Source: Sipunculus nudus (taxonomy: Eukaryota > Annelida > Sipuncula > Golfingiida > Sipunculidae). From it: a stretch of 64,000 nt of DNA. The DNA lies in NCBI GenBank assembly GCA_026874595.1, contig CM049314.1, forward strand, positions 28,409,729 to 28,473,728. The letters run 5' to 3'. The position numbers and the translations under genes are program-made. How positions within the stretch are numbered: position 1 is the first letter of the stretch; each line of letters opens with the position of its first letter. Below are positions 48,092 to 60,092 of this stretch, piece after piece. The notes beneath the pieces were generated by a model. That model ran no database searches. It was given only the letters and a program-made list of their open reading frames with translations, and was not told where the DNA came from.

Positions 48092-49401
48092 ATGGATAAG
48101 TGGAAGTTGCTCTGTACAGTGTATTTCAAATTTTTGCTAGTATTCAACCATTTTTCAGAAGTCACTAACCGGTATGCGTGTGAAAGTAAAGATAGCTGCC
48201 TTTTAAACAGTATGCCAGGATGGATTTGAGTACTAAATGTTGAGCTTTTGGAACCCCTGGCGGTGCTGACAACACTGAACCTGTCGAACTGTAGTGTGTT
48301 CTCACTTGGAACAAATGCGTTTTCGGAGGAGGTATCGGTAAAATACATGCATCTGTCTTCAAATTATATTGAAAAAATCGCCAAAGGACAACTGCTTAAA
48401 CTTAGTACACTTCATGAGTTGTATATGGACAGGAATAAAATAAAGAATATCGAGCTGGGAGCATTTCAAAAGCTGACAGTATTATCAATTTTGGATCTGA
48501 GTCACAACAATCTAACGGTCTTGTTACATGAGATATTTAATGGATTGATAAATCTGCTGTACCTAAATCTGGGTCATAATTATTTGACTTATTTTACATC
48601 TGATTATTTCAACGTATTGCCAAAACTGGCCACGCTTCGTCTCTCATATAACAATATAATGGAGGTAGAAACTGGCAGCTTACCGGACACTCTTGATTTG
48701 CTTGATCTCACAGCGAACAAACTGCGTGATCTCCCCTATTTTCAGAATGTAATGTGACCCTCACCCTGATGGATAATAATATTCGCTGTGATTGTTTAGT
48801 TCCAAACAGCATTTTTCATAACTCGGATCCATGTAGGATGCAGTTTAAATGTTCTTCGCCCATGCATCTAGGACAGGTAATACCAGTCGTGAATATCACT
48901 TACAATTACTACGGGTGTAAGAATACATGTATGATTAATGCATCTAGTGTAGAGGTAAACGACCTTCTAACGACCTCGGACTTGATTAATTATATTGGTT
49001 TCTGCAACATCTCTGCTCCACACCTTGACTTCAATGGCACTCACATTAAGTGTTGGGGATTTGCTAACCCGGCTTCTGAATTGAAACTGTACAAATCTGG
49101 AAAGCTGGAATGGTCTGAAGCTCCAAGTATTGATGCACCCGGTGTCATGTATTTGTCAAGTTTGACAAATTCTGTCCAGGGTAACTATACTTGTGTAGCC
49201 AGTAATAATATCACCTTGGTGGCATTAAGTGTCACAATTGCCATCAGAAAGGACACCGTATACATCATGATAAATGATACGAACCAGTCTGTTACTAGCA
49301 CTGTACATTCAGTTATTATCATGGGAACTATGTGTGTAATTGGGACGAGTAACCTCTGTTTAAAATCACTTGTCCATTTTATTAAATATATTGAATTGTG
49401 A
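48092..49401 (+). pseudogene. LRR-Ig receptor, nearly full length, one stop and one frameshift
   Basis: ATG at 48092 (MDKWKLLCTVYFKF) starts a signal peptide like that of the intact gene at 17609-18916. The LRR N-cap cysteines follow, then a TGA at 48227-48229 (codon 46). The same frame continues with about six LRRs (LSILDLSHNNLTVLL, NLLYLNLGHNYLTYF, TLRLSYNNI) to LDLTANKLRDLPYFQ. At about 48747 one base is missing relative to the intact paralogue. The next frame gives the LRR C-cap (IRCDCL and CRMQFKCSSP), the Ig domain (CNISAPHLDFNGTHIKC, GNYTCVASNN) and a C-terminal hydrophobic segment ending at 49401. AATAAA follows at 49462-49467. Domain order and length match the intact gene. With only two lesions it is either a recent pseudogene or has sequence errors. 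Confidence 0.9.
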
Positions 49402-49461
49402 AGACACATTGATACTGCAGTCTCCTTTTTTTGTAGTTTCACACATAACCAGCACTCAGGA

Positions 49462-49467
49462 TAATAA
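49462..49467 (+). terminator. polyadenylation signal AATAAA of the LRR-Ig pseudogene
   Basis: AATAAA 61 bases after the final stop. Confidence 0.45.
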
Positions 49468-50899
49468 AGTATGAAATCTAGCGTGGTAACTTAGTTTTAT
49501 AATTACAACATTGTAAAGGTGCTAATTGTACATACTTACACTCTATTCCTTCAATGTCAGGATTGCGACTAAATTTAAACTGTATTTGATGGTTTATATC
49601 TTGTATAGTATATTAATATTTGATATACAAGCCACCTCCCGAAATATAATTTAAAAATGAATCACAGTATTCTGAAATATCCACAATCAGATTGGTTATC
49701 AAGTTAGCTTTGATTTTGTCATGATAAGTAGAGTAACATGTTAGCTCTATTTACAGAGTTGCCTAAACACAAGCGAAACGTAAACGTTAATTCCTAATGT
49801 GTAAGGCATGGCACATTCTGATAAAAAATTGTATATTTCATGGTGATTCATGTGACTGTGGTACATAATCTTGACCTGACTGTTGAGCAAAGTGAAACTT
49901 ATAACAGACGAATGGACGCTGACAAAGAACTTCTTAAGTGATATTAGTAAATCAGATAGGTAATCTATTACCAGTAAACTAAATTGAATATAGACATTGC
50001 ATGTGTCGATGCCTGTAGATGCTACCAGGTATCAAAGTACAATGATAAAGATTAAATTCATTTCTGTAAGTGAATCGTGAAGTTGAAAATAGTCCACAGA
50101 CGGAATAGTCTTATTGCAAGAGAGATTTGCCTTTGGAGTATATGACAAATATCTGTTTGTGTGTTGTTACAGCATCAACATATCATATGACAAGAATCTA
50201 AGGTAAATGTATATTATTTTAAACTATACAAAATGCACGGTAGATAATTATCGTTTTTATGTCCTTTTTTCCTTGTTGCATTAAGTTTCAATTGTTTACT
50301 GTCGCATGTTATTTAATTGTGTATATAACGTTTTGTGATTAACATCCTTTCAAAATAAACATGTGCAAACAAATGACAATGAATCACATTCCTTAACTCA
50401 TATAAAGGTTTGCAAGCTCTCTGTGTATAATGGTGTATCTATCAAGTGACGTTTTCACGTAAGTTGAGTGACTGTTATTTACAATTGCTTACTAAGTTAA
50501 AATAAAATCTCTTCTACAGTAAAAAATGGATGATACCACTCAGATGTGACAACGAACTATGTTTTAGTAGCCCAAGTGTACGTCCGCAAAAATAGGGTAA
50601 CGGTTTTTCTGAATCTAAATGAAGTTACGTCAGTTGCACATATAGTTTTATGTATATATATAATATAAATTATCTCATAATTTCTATTTCTCCCTTTAAA
50701 ACCTGGCCGCAAATTTCTATTTGACCAGGCTGAGTATTTCACACATTTGAATTATTCCAAAATGGGCCAATCTTCTTTATATCACGCGAATATAAGAAGG
50801 TGGGTAACATTAGTAGTATATAATACAGTATGCTTGTCAATAAGGCTGTCATCCATGATAAAAAAATAGACAAATGACTATATATTCCAGGGCGAAGAC
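49468..50899. other. non-coding interval
   Basis: The words AAAATGGGCCAATCTTCTTT (50758-50777) recur near 51164 as AAAATTGGCCAATCTTC, marking the edge of the repeat cluster at 50.7-52.3 kb. No gene. Confidence 0.4.
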
Positions 50900-52340
50900 G
50901 CTGTGTCAAACTAAAAGTGTTCGAAAATTAAATAAGCACTGCCGTTTGACGTACCGTTTCCCGTATTCTATTGAAACCCATGCTACCTTTATACGTGCTG
51001 CACAGTTATTGGAAGAGCCATCCTGTCTTCAGATGAAATAATGTTACCAATTACACACTGTTCACAATAAGCCAACAACAGCCACGTGAAACACTGAGGT
51101 ACCTTGTGCAACTTGAAATTTTGTTTTTTTTAATATTTTACCACATTTGAAGGACATGTATTCCAAAATTGGCCAATCTTCTTTATATTTCAGGAAAATA
51201 AGGAGGATAAGGATAAACCTTGTAGAATATAATACAGGATTCCTTTGCTTCAGGCTTTCATCCTCTCTTAATACAAATAACAAATGTCACATTCTCAAAA
51301 TCATATTTCGTAGCAAACAAAACCTATCCATACAGATCAAATATATAGTCACTGCAAAAAATGAGTACAAATGCGGTCTATTTGTCACGTGTCAGATGTT
51401 TGCCCTAGTGTACTTTAAGTTGTAGGTTATGGCGAAATTGAACCCCAGGTTCTTATCAAAGAACCATTCGCCAAATACCTAATATACAATAAAGAGAGGT
51501 AGGTAGGTCATTTTATTTCTTAGATCGTGCACTAACTCTTCTCCATACCTGTCATATAAATAAGCATACACATCATTTTTAGTGGCCTGTGTAATTTATG
51601 TCTCAGAAAAATTAATAGCGACCATAAATAGACGCCGGTCCTGTGCAGGAGGCGGCCACCAGAATATTTTACATTTTTTCTCCAGATGCCTTCCCCCTCT
51701 CAATTCATGTGGGCTTTTCAGGGGTCAAATTGACCGGATATTTTTTATGAATTTTCGTCTGTATGTGTTTTGATAACATGATTAATTCCTTTGCAATTTA
51801 TTTTTACAGACCGCGCCTATTTTCTTTTGACCATTGGTCCATTTTGATTAAAGCCGATCATCAATCCCAGTGAAACTACACAGCAACAATATCAGTACTG
51901 AGAAGTGTAATACTCAGACAAACGTTATATCTGCTGTCAAGCCAATCTCACCCTTTTGAAGCGCTTTTAGTAATAGAAATTCCTTCTTTTCGACGTCTAA
52001 TACGTCCGGTGGAACATTACCGGTGCTATTCCGGTAAATATCACCTTCCTATAAATACCAGGGGAGGAAGCTTGAATACGCTGAAAGTGTCAGGAAAGGG
52101 AATTAAGCACTGCAGCTTAGGTACCAACCCCATATTCTGATAGAACCGATGCTGTTTTGTTAAACAAGATGACATTTATTGAAAGAGCCACCCCGTCTTC
52201 AGATTTGACAATGCTACCAATTTCACACGGTTAACAATGGCCGTAACCGCCTTATGGAACACTGCGGTACCTGGAGTATCTTGAGATTTTGCTTTTTGAA
52301 GAATTTAAATCACAAACATTTTACATGTTTAAAGGGACAT
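50900..52340. repeat. two direct copies of a 260-bp segment about 1.2 kb apart
   Basis: 50900-51160 and 52078-52340 share AATTAAATAAGCACTGC/AATTAAGCACTGC, GATGCTGT/CATGCTACC, AAGAGCCA.CC.GTCTTCAGAT, TGTTACCAATT/TGCTACCAATT, CACACTGTTCACAAT/CACACGGTTAACAAT, GGAACACTG.GGTACC and TTTACATG/TTTGAAGGACATG. No open frame of note lies between them. Confidence 0.65.
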
Positions 52341-53219
52341 TTTTTTTAATGGTGGGATAATGAAATCTTGGGAAAACGCTGTAGCGCCTATAGTTTTATT
52401 ATATAGTAAAAATTTTTACGAGGAATAATGTGACTCCAAGTAGAGTGAAACATTTTAAAAGATGAAATTGAGAAAACTCTGTTTATACAATGTAATATTA
52501 CCTGAAAAAAATGTTAACCAAAAATCAATTTATGATATATATCTCCCCAAAGATGCTTTAAAATAATTTATGATGTAAATGTAAACAGATCCAGCGCTAG
52601 AATCAACAATTTTATTAGAAAGAACACATAGGAAAATCAGATTTCAAAAATATGCAAATTATACAACTAGTTTTAAAGAAAATAAGTTTAACGTCATATA
52701 TGATTCCAGTTTACAAAAGGACAGGGGTGAGCACAAAGATAAATGATAAAGCTAATGATATTTCTAAATCTGTTGGACAAATATTTTACAATATGGGCAA
52801 AGTAATCTGTTTCCACAGATTAACTGAGGATAGAAAATGCCAATATGTCATTAATATGACTTCACCATGTCATGACAATTTATACTGATGTTAAAATACT
52901 GAACATATCAATCTATGTCAAGGTGTTCAACTCACAAATAACTGTAAATTTACAAGCCAATTCAGAATTATAAATTATGAGGTCCCAGTACTTCATTTTT
53001 TATAGAGTTTACTATTGACTCAAAATCGGCAGATCCCGCTTGGCATGACATGTTATGACTGGAAATAATAATTTTAACATTGTGAAGAATCAGTTGTTAT
53101 TCTTATGACACCTATACAAATGTCTGATTAAAACACATTATTGGATTGTCCCCTATACAACCTTATTGATTATGGTTGAACTGAAAATAAGTAATACTAA
53201 AAGATAATATTAAGCACCC
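52341..53219. other. non-coding interval
   Basis: No gene or repeat recognised apart from the approach to the dispersed repeat end below. Confidence 0.35.
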
Positions 53220-53295
53220 TGAAACGGTAAAACAGGGACGAACAAAGAAACTTCGCTATAGCTCAGATGACTCTTTGTCAGCTGAAACTTTAAGA
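53220..53295 (-). repeat. inverted end of the AGCTCAGATGA dispersed family
   Basis: AAACTTCGCTATAGCTCAGATGACT, quoted here only in part (GCTATAGCTCAGATGAC at 53254-53270), then TCAGCTGA, as in the other right ends. Confidence 0.6.
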
Positions 53296-53865
53296 GCACA
53301 AGAAACCCAATATAAATATTGCGCATGTAAACAAAATATCTTTTGTGTCCGGTAGTAACGAGAGCGAGATATTAAGTTCTCTGTGTGGCCTTCAAACAGC
53401 AGTCGAAGGTATATTTTTGCAGTACAGTTTACTACCTGCCCGATAGTCAATTTAATCACGTTCAACTCAATACATCTGCAATCTAAGTATGCATCCACTA
53501 ATTGAAAATAATCTAGAAAAGCCTAGAAAATGGAGCATATTATTTTTATTTTACCCGTTATGAATTTGGAAAATTTGGAAAAAGTATGAATATAAGAAAC
53601 ATATTTTTTCATTAGGGGCCAATTAATAATTTTCTAACTGCGCATAAGCACATTTTATTTGGTCTTTCCTGACAGGTACACCTGACAGCTTCATGAATTT
53701 AAAAGCAGGATATGAGTTAGTTGCTGTTATTCAATTTTCATAAATTGATCTTAATATTATAACAGGCTAAAACATTGTACGCATCTACCAGTAAAGCTGA
53801 ATGTATTATACACAATACCAGAAAGTGGAATGGGTCTCTGAGTGCTTCACTAACGCAGGATTTTA
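53296..53865. other. non-coding interval
   Basis: The open frame 53256-53498 (minus) overlaps the repeat end and has no domain. Nothing else seen. Confidence 0.35.
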
Positions 53866-54691
53866 CAATCTTGTTAACACTGAACCTGTCGACGTGAAAT
53901 GTGCTCCACCTCGGGAACAATGCGTTTACTGGAGAAAAAGTGGTTACATATCTGTGACTATCATCAAACTGTATTGATAAAATCAACAAGAACAAAGCAA
54001 TCTTAACAAAATACGTGAATTGTACCAAGACCAAAATGACATTTAGCTTGTCCAGGTAGGTGGTTTCCATGATATGGTGAATTTGAACATTCTAGATCTG
54101 AGCTATAATGATCTCACTGACCTAGAGACCGGCATATGTTAAGGTTTAATCAGCCTATAATGCCTGGAGCTTAGTCACAATCCTGTGAGCTATTTAGTAT
54201 CATAATAATGCAGGAATGTCCCAGAATAAGGCACTTCGATGATGACATTCACTGAAAGTTTTTAATTTCAAAATAGCATCATTCTTTAGTCCAAAAAAAA
54301 GTAGATTTAATTTTAAATATTCTTCACTCAGATGTCCGTGGCCTGAATGAATGGCGTAAACATAAGTTGCAGTGTTTACGGGTGTAAAAAAAATATGTCG
54401 ACTACAGAGGCAAAAGACCCTCCAGCACTCTCGGACCTGATTGATAACATTGTCTTTGCAACATATCTGCACCACAACTCATTAACTTACATTAACTGTC
54501 GGAGTTTTTCAAACCCGGCTCCTGTTTTGGCATTGTATACATCTCGGGGAATGGAATGGTCAGAGAGTCCAAGCAGTGACGAAACTAGTGTCATGTGTCT
54601 CTCCAGAATCACAAAATCTTTCCAAGATAACCTTACTTGTGTAGCTACCAATAAAAGCACCTTTGTGGAACTTAACGTCACAATAGTGTAG
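53866..54691 (+). pseudogene. LRR-Ig receptor, badly decayed third copy
   Basis: Reading with breaks, 53876-54000 gives TLNLS, LGNNAFTGEKVVTYL and LSSNCIDKINKNKAILT. 54060-54200 gives NLNILDLSYNDLTDLE, GLISL and LELSHNPVSYL. Near 54315 comes FKYSSLRCPW, a C-cap remnant. 54347-54691 is an open Ig-region frame (VNISCSVYGCKKN, INCRSFSNPAPVLALYT, NLTCVATNKSTF, ELNVTIV). It carries several stops and missing segments. It is more diverged than the copy at 48092 and truncated after the Ig domain. Same strand and order as the 48-kb copy, 4.5 kb downstream of it. Confidence 0.82.
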
Positions 54692-54838
54692 GTAACTTAA
54701 CTGACTTCAACTCGACAAATCACACAACAATTCATTAATAGCACCAATAAAAGCACCTTTGTGGAACTTAACGTCACAATAGTGTAAGTAACTTAACTGA
54801 CTTCAACTCGACAAATCACACAACAATTCATTAATAGC
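54647..54838 (+). repeat. 96-bp tandem duplication spanning the end of the Ig frame
   Basis: ACCAATAAAAGCACCTTTGT starts at 54647 and again at 54743. The two units appear identical except for one base (GTAGG versus GTAAG). The unit includes the last codons and the stop of the Ig frame. Confidence 0.95.
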
Positions 54839-55152
54839 ACTGTGTTCATTCTCTGGGACTGATTGTTTTTGCGATGACTTGCATCTGTTAACTACCACAC
54901 GGCCCTTAAATATACAATGTATTTGATTGTAAACAGGGATACCGGGATCTCTCAATATATATATATATATGCAGCATCAAATAAGAACACAATATATCAA
55001 GCAAAATAAATGAATATGGAAACTATTAAAAAACAAAATAATAGGGTTGCTATGGCAACTGATGAAATGCAGCAAACACAACATTGGTATTTTTATTCAG
55101 GAAACAAAGCGACATTGACACAGCACTTTCATTCTGACATATATCTCATATA

Positions 55153-55205
<53 letters not shown>

Positions 55206-55755
55206 AGTATGCTCTCGTTTAATTACCCACCCGCTTATTTTCCAAACACGCCTTCAGCCAACAATTCACAAATTCCCGATCTTCCTTCTTTACATTTAAC
55301 AGATGATGCCGACACCCTCGATTATCCTTCACCCTCGCTTATCGCCAACATTTTACTCGATCCCGAATCGGCGAATAAATGGGAGTAGACTTCTTATCTG
55401 TTTTAACATAATTTGGAAATAAATCCTGTACTCAAAGATTACACTTGTACAAAAGTCCATTCGTTTTCTTGCGCATGGATATAACGAACAGCCTACGTAC
55501 TCTGGCAGCATCTCCATTTAAAGATAACCGATGTCCAATAGTTCCTGACTCTAAGTTGCATTAGATGTACAGGTGATGGATGTATTCATTATTAATGTTA
55601 TAACCTTAAAACATATTTCTTAAGGATTTTTTAACATTTGGTAGAATAACTTCCGAGGTACACTAAATTTAATTTTTCTATAGTCTTTAGAACATTCAAC
55701 TGAGCTAAAAATATTTTTGACCCCAGTACAAGCACCAATTATACTAATGAAATAC
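54839..55755. other. non-coding interval with (TA)n
   Basis: (TA)n at about 55157-55203. No gene recognised. Confidence 0.4.
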
Positions 55756-56280
55756 GGAAATGGATGGACACAACACAAAAATGATTGAAAGTGGCGCAAT
55801 TAGTCATGTTAAGATGTATAGACAATTGAACATGCACAATTTCCGGCATATACTTCAAACCCCTTTTTAGCTATGGGCATAGATGTATGAAACACAATTT
55901 CAGGTTGGCATGTCAAATCACTCCTGAAAAAAAAGCACGGACATATACGATGTAAAAATATATTGAAGGTAGCACCATCGATTTTGTGTAGACAGAGCTA
56001 TCCGAGATGTATAGATATGGACAATTTCAGGTTGATATATAAAATCCATCCTGAGAAATAAGCAGGGACATGGTCTGTGCAAAAAAAATTGTAGATTGCG
56101 CAACCAGTCTTGTTTATGACGAAGCTAGATGTTATGTATAGACATGCACAATTCAGGCTGGTATATCAAATCCCTCCTGAGAAAAAGCAAGGATATACAC
56201 TGTGCTCAAATGATCGTGGTGGCCAGGCGAGTTTTGTGTACGAAAACGTTATCAAAGATACATGAGCTTTCTTTGTTCCC
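55756..56280 (+). repeat. tandem array, period about 126 bp, about four units
   Basis: The word CAATTTCAGGTTG and its variants fall at 55895, 56022 and 56148 (spacing 127 and 126). Each is followed by TATATCAAAT/CATGTCAAAT, CCTCCTGAGAAA, a GGACATATAC-like word and a GTGG-GC/GTAGCACCA word. Related to the array at 62590-63250. Confidence 0.7.
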
Positions 56281-56629
56281 AGTCTGTTTTTCACTTTATT
56301 ATGAATTTGTACAAAGTTATCATCTCAATTGAAGCTGATGAAGCAAGTTAATAAGCTTAGCGTCATCTCGTCCTTGAAAAAACAAAGATACCCCACAAAA
56401 GCCTAGTGGGAGCTGACACTATGAAACCATGACCCAACAGGAAGTTGTTACATATATACCAGTCACACTGTAGCCAATTGCTTTTTTATATGATTAGTAC
56501 ATGAGCCCTATGCCTCTTGGATCATGTACCTCCCGAGGCCTTGGTCATTAAGGAAATCTATTTGAAATCATTTGTATCACTCTACAGAAATCCAACATGC
56601 ATCTAGGTTTTTTACATTATTTTTTCAAA
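56281..56629. other. non-coding interval
   Basis: Nothing recognised. Confidence 0.35.
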
Positions 56630-56880
56630 GGTGTAAAAAACCTGTTTTACATGACATTAGTTCATTAGTATATTTATGAATTAATTTTTGAACTCATGGG
56701 TATCACTGTTTTTCAACAGGTTTTTACACATAAGTGTAGAAAACGTGTTTTTTTTATGACATTAGTACATTAGATCATGATTAAATAAGGTTTAATTATT
56801 GGACCCATGGGTATCAATAAAGAGAATTTCAACATAAATCGAGGATTTTTTAACTTTATTTATATATGGTTTGTAAACTG
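56630..56880 (+). repeat. short tandem repeat, period about 105 bp
   Basis: TGACATTAGTTCATTAG (56652) recurs as TGACATTAGTACATTAG (56757). GGTATCA..(C/A)(T/A) and ACTCATGGGTATCA/ACCCATGGGTATCA also recur with the same spacing. Confidence 0.5.
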
Positions 56881-58679
56881 TGTAAAAAACTAGCCAACCC
56901 TGATTAAAAATGCAACCTTTCAGGATGATACATCAAACTTCTCAGTCAGGTTACCCAGATGAACAAGTTAAACTGCACTTGCACTCAAATTAACCGAAAC
57001 TAATTTGCAGGGGGCAGCTGCTGCACTGAGTGAACTTTTGATTTGCACCCGGAGGCACTGACTGAACACTTGACCTGTTGCCTAGTCTGATACAGTTGGC
57101 AGTCTGCCAAAGCTATAAATAGGTTAGGACTCAGATTTGGCCTGTTGTAAAATCGAAAACAGTTACAATGTGAGCAGCTACTTATAGGTACAGACTAAAT
57201 CATGATCTATTGCCAAATCTTTTCACACATACTTAAAGACTTGGGATACAATGCTTTTTCCATTCTCACATACTCATTAGACTTTTATTAAAACGTTTAA
57301 GGTTGATAACAGATGCCTTTAAAAAACAAAAACAGAATACAGTGTTTTTTATTCATTGGTTAAACGTAAACATAAATTCGATATGGACCACAATTATCTA
57401 TATTACCTGTACAGCTCTGCTACCACAACAAATTTACTAGTTTGTTTACCAAAGTATCTCACAGTCCTTTCATCGTTAAAGATCCGATTATCCTGCTAAA
57501 AATCATTTAAGTAAACATGATTAAAGGTAACCTAAGAATAATATTTGTGCAATGTTACAGAATATGAAACAATTTTGCAGAAAAAGGCTATTGCGGCTCT
57601 CAGTTTGTTATAGGAATTCTTGGTCAAAGGACAAACTTCAGCTTTACATGACTCTACTAATATGTATTCTTATACAATTGAGACAACCCTACTCTTTGAT
57701 AATGCTTGTGAAAAACAAAACCATTCAGCTTGACATTGACAGTTTTAATATAGAAACTGAAAGGAACTAACATTGCGATGTACGTGGCTTGTTTCAGATC
57801 GATGTAGATGGCTCAGTTTAGAATATAAGTCGTGTAAACAACATTTGCACAAAACTTGGTGATGCTAGCTCCTGTCTTTTATTCGGTTGTTAGGTTAGCA
57901 TATGCCTTCTTCGCCAAATGACCAAGATCAAATTCCTGTGACCAAAATAGATCGAATCCAAACCATTTCAACAACCTTGAGAGAGCTTACCTCTGGAATC
58001 ATTGCTGTGAAATATTGAATAATTTGGCTGAATAATTTCAGAGAAAAAGATTGTCAAGGTTTTTTAGCTATTCCCGGTAAAATGTAATTTGATGAAGGTG
58101 GTCTCTCCAATTCCACACCATTTGACATTTGACTAATTTTTCCTACAATTTTAGGGAAACTAGCTCCTGCTATTCCAGAGAAATGAGGGGGTATTGCACT
58201 GATGGCAGATGACCCCCGTATAAAAAAAGGTCGGTGCAGTTGGCGCCACTCAATTTTAAATTTGACTCATGTGACCAATATTTCCATTAAATTGGTGATG
58301 ATGGCTCCAGCCGTTTCTGATATTGTATTTTAAGTATTTTTTAAATGCTCAAGATCAATAAACATAAAAAGTTTAAGGACGTCAAATGAATCCAGAGTTG
58401 AGAAACTGACACCTTTCTGTACTTTGACATATAAAAATATAGAAAAAAAATGTGTGAGCATAAAATACAGGTGGCAGCACCACCTTTTCGACAGTGATGC
58501 AACAATTCATGATCAATATTCAAGGCAAGATTCATGGCAACCCAGGCATTTAGCATTAAGATGCAGCAGGTTTTGTGTCCACTTTTAATTTGTTCTAGGG
58601 TGCCGTCAAACGCCCCATATATAAACACACATTTTTAAATACGTATATGCCTCACTACAGGCAAATACGCTCCATACAA
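56881..58679. other. non-coding interval
   Basis: No gene seen. The open frames 57552-57770 and 58341-58628 have no recognisable domain. The RT that should precede the Penelope-like endonuclease is not found here, so that element is 5'-truncated. Confidence 0.4.
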
Positions 58680-59590
58680 CTAACCCAACAAAAGCCAAAC
58701 ATACGTGAACCTCAAATCCAGCCACCCACCAGGAATAGTCAGGAACATACCAGAATCGATAAACAACAGACTCTTCGAAATTGTGTGTGACGAGGAAAAC
58801 TTCACCAAAGCTTTATACCAAAAGTCTCTCAGAAGAAGTGGATTTAAATGCCAACTGCAATTTAAAGTCAATTCAGATCACCAAAATCAACGAAAGAGAA
58901 AACGACGCATAAACATTACCTGGTACAACCCACCCTTCTGCAAAAATGTCGCCACCAAGAAAGGACAATCCTTCTTAAAAATCCTGGACGAAGAATTTCC
59001 TAAAAAAAACATGTTTTCCACAAAATTTTCAATTGTAATACAGTCAAAAGAAGCTATATTTGTATGCCCAACCTGAAACAACACCTAGAAGGCCATAACA
59101 AACGTATCATCTCCAGGAAAAGTACAGTGCCATCTACCGGATGTAATTGCAGGAATCCCCGTGAATGACCAACACCTGGACAATGCCTTACAAAATTTGT
59201 CATAATTAAATCAAGCCACAGTCAGTACAGAAAACGGAAAAGCGGATGAAAGGTACAGCGGTCTCACGGAAAACTCCTTCAAAACAAGATACAACAACCA
59301 TAAAACATCTTTCAGACACCCGAAACAAAGGAAACGTACGGAACTCAGCAAATACATTTGGGAGCTAAAACATAACAACGTCAAATTTGAAATACAGTGG
59401 AAAATACTCAGAAAAGCCAAAGCCACCCCTGAAACTATCAGATGTAATGTATGCCCGTGGGAGAAATATTTCACTTTGTGTAAACAAAACATGGCCACGC
59501 TTAACCAAAGCGATGAACTTGTAACAAGTTGTAGACACGCTAACAAATTCCTCGTACGTAAACTCAACACAAAGAGTAATCCAGATTAGG
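58680..59590 (+). pseudogene. Penelope-like element, 3' coding part with GIY-YIG endonuclease (broken)
   Basis: An open stretch (58705-59076) reads SSHPPGIVRNIPESINNRLF, ITWYNPPFCKNVATKKGQSF and LKILDEEFPKKN, a segment known between the RT and endonuclease of Penelope-like elements. After a frame change come SYICMPNLKQHLEGHNKR and the cysteine-rich linker (CNCRNP, a stop, then GQCLTKFV; about 59050-59200). A second frame change gives the GIY-YIG domain: ERYSGLTENSFKTRYNNHKT, then TELSKYIWELK, WKILRKAKA, CNVCPWEKYFTLC and ELVTSCRHANKFL (about 59240-59560). The YIG strand is YSG here. RT is absent. One stop and at least two frameshifts show it cannot act. The (TA)n and hammerhead-bearing region follows within 200 bp. 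Confidence 0.88.
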
Positions 59591-59753
59591 CACGTTGTAC
59601 AAATCCACGTTGTAATAATCACAAACACGCTCTAGTGAACAACAAGTTGTTAAATTACAACCCCTCCAGTCATACTGTTCTGAAGAGTGCCGTAAAAACG
59701 GTACAAAACTAATAAGTCAACACGATGTTTACAATCGTTTGATTCCTTAAACA

Positions 59754-59754
<1 letters not shown>
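59591..59754 (+). other. 3' non-coding region of the Penelope-like element
   Basis: Joins the endonuclease stop (TAG at 59587-59589) to the first (TA)n tract. A TGTTCTGAAGAGTGCCGTAA word is unassigned. No gene. Confidence 0.5.
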
Positions 59755-59791
<37 letters not shown>

Positions 59792-59867
59792 ATACGCTCT
59801 CGTTATACCATAGAGCACTTTGCCATCAGTGCATTGCCAACAGCCTAGAAAGAACAAGTGTAAATAC

Positions 59868-59909
<42 letters not shown>

Positions 59910-59966
59910 GGTAGTGTTACCCTCCGATGTAAAGTGCTCTATGGCCTACAAGCTAGGCCAGAGCGG

Positions 59967-60092
59967 TATAACTCTGAATAAAAACCACACTGTTAATTCA
60001 CAACAGACTGTTTCACGGGATGCGACCCGATGATCGGGTCGCATCCCGTGAAACAGTCTGTTGTGAATTAACAGTGTTGTTTTTCTTCAGAG

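Noticed and set aside
48031-48362. Minus-strand open frames at the start of the 48-kb LRR-Ig copy
   Set aside because: Shadows of the plus-strand pseudogene.
55756-56280. Regular repeats taken as a CRISPR-like array
   Set aside because: Unit length of about 126 bp, no constant short repeat with variable spacers, and the DNA is from an animal.
59211-59628. Minus-strand open frames of 87-119 codons
   Set aside because: Antisense shadows of the Penelope-like endonuclease region.
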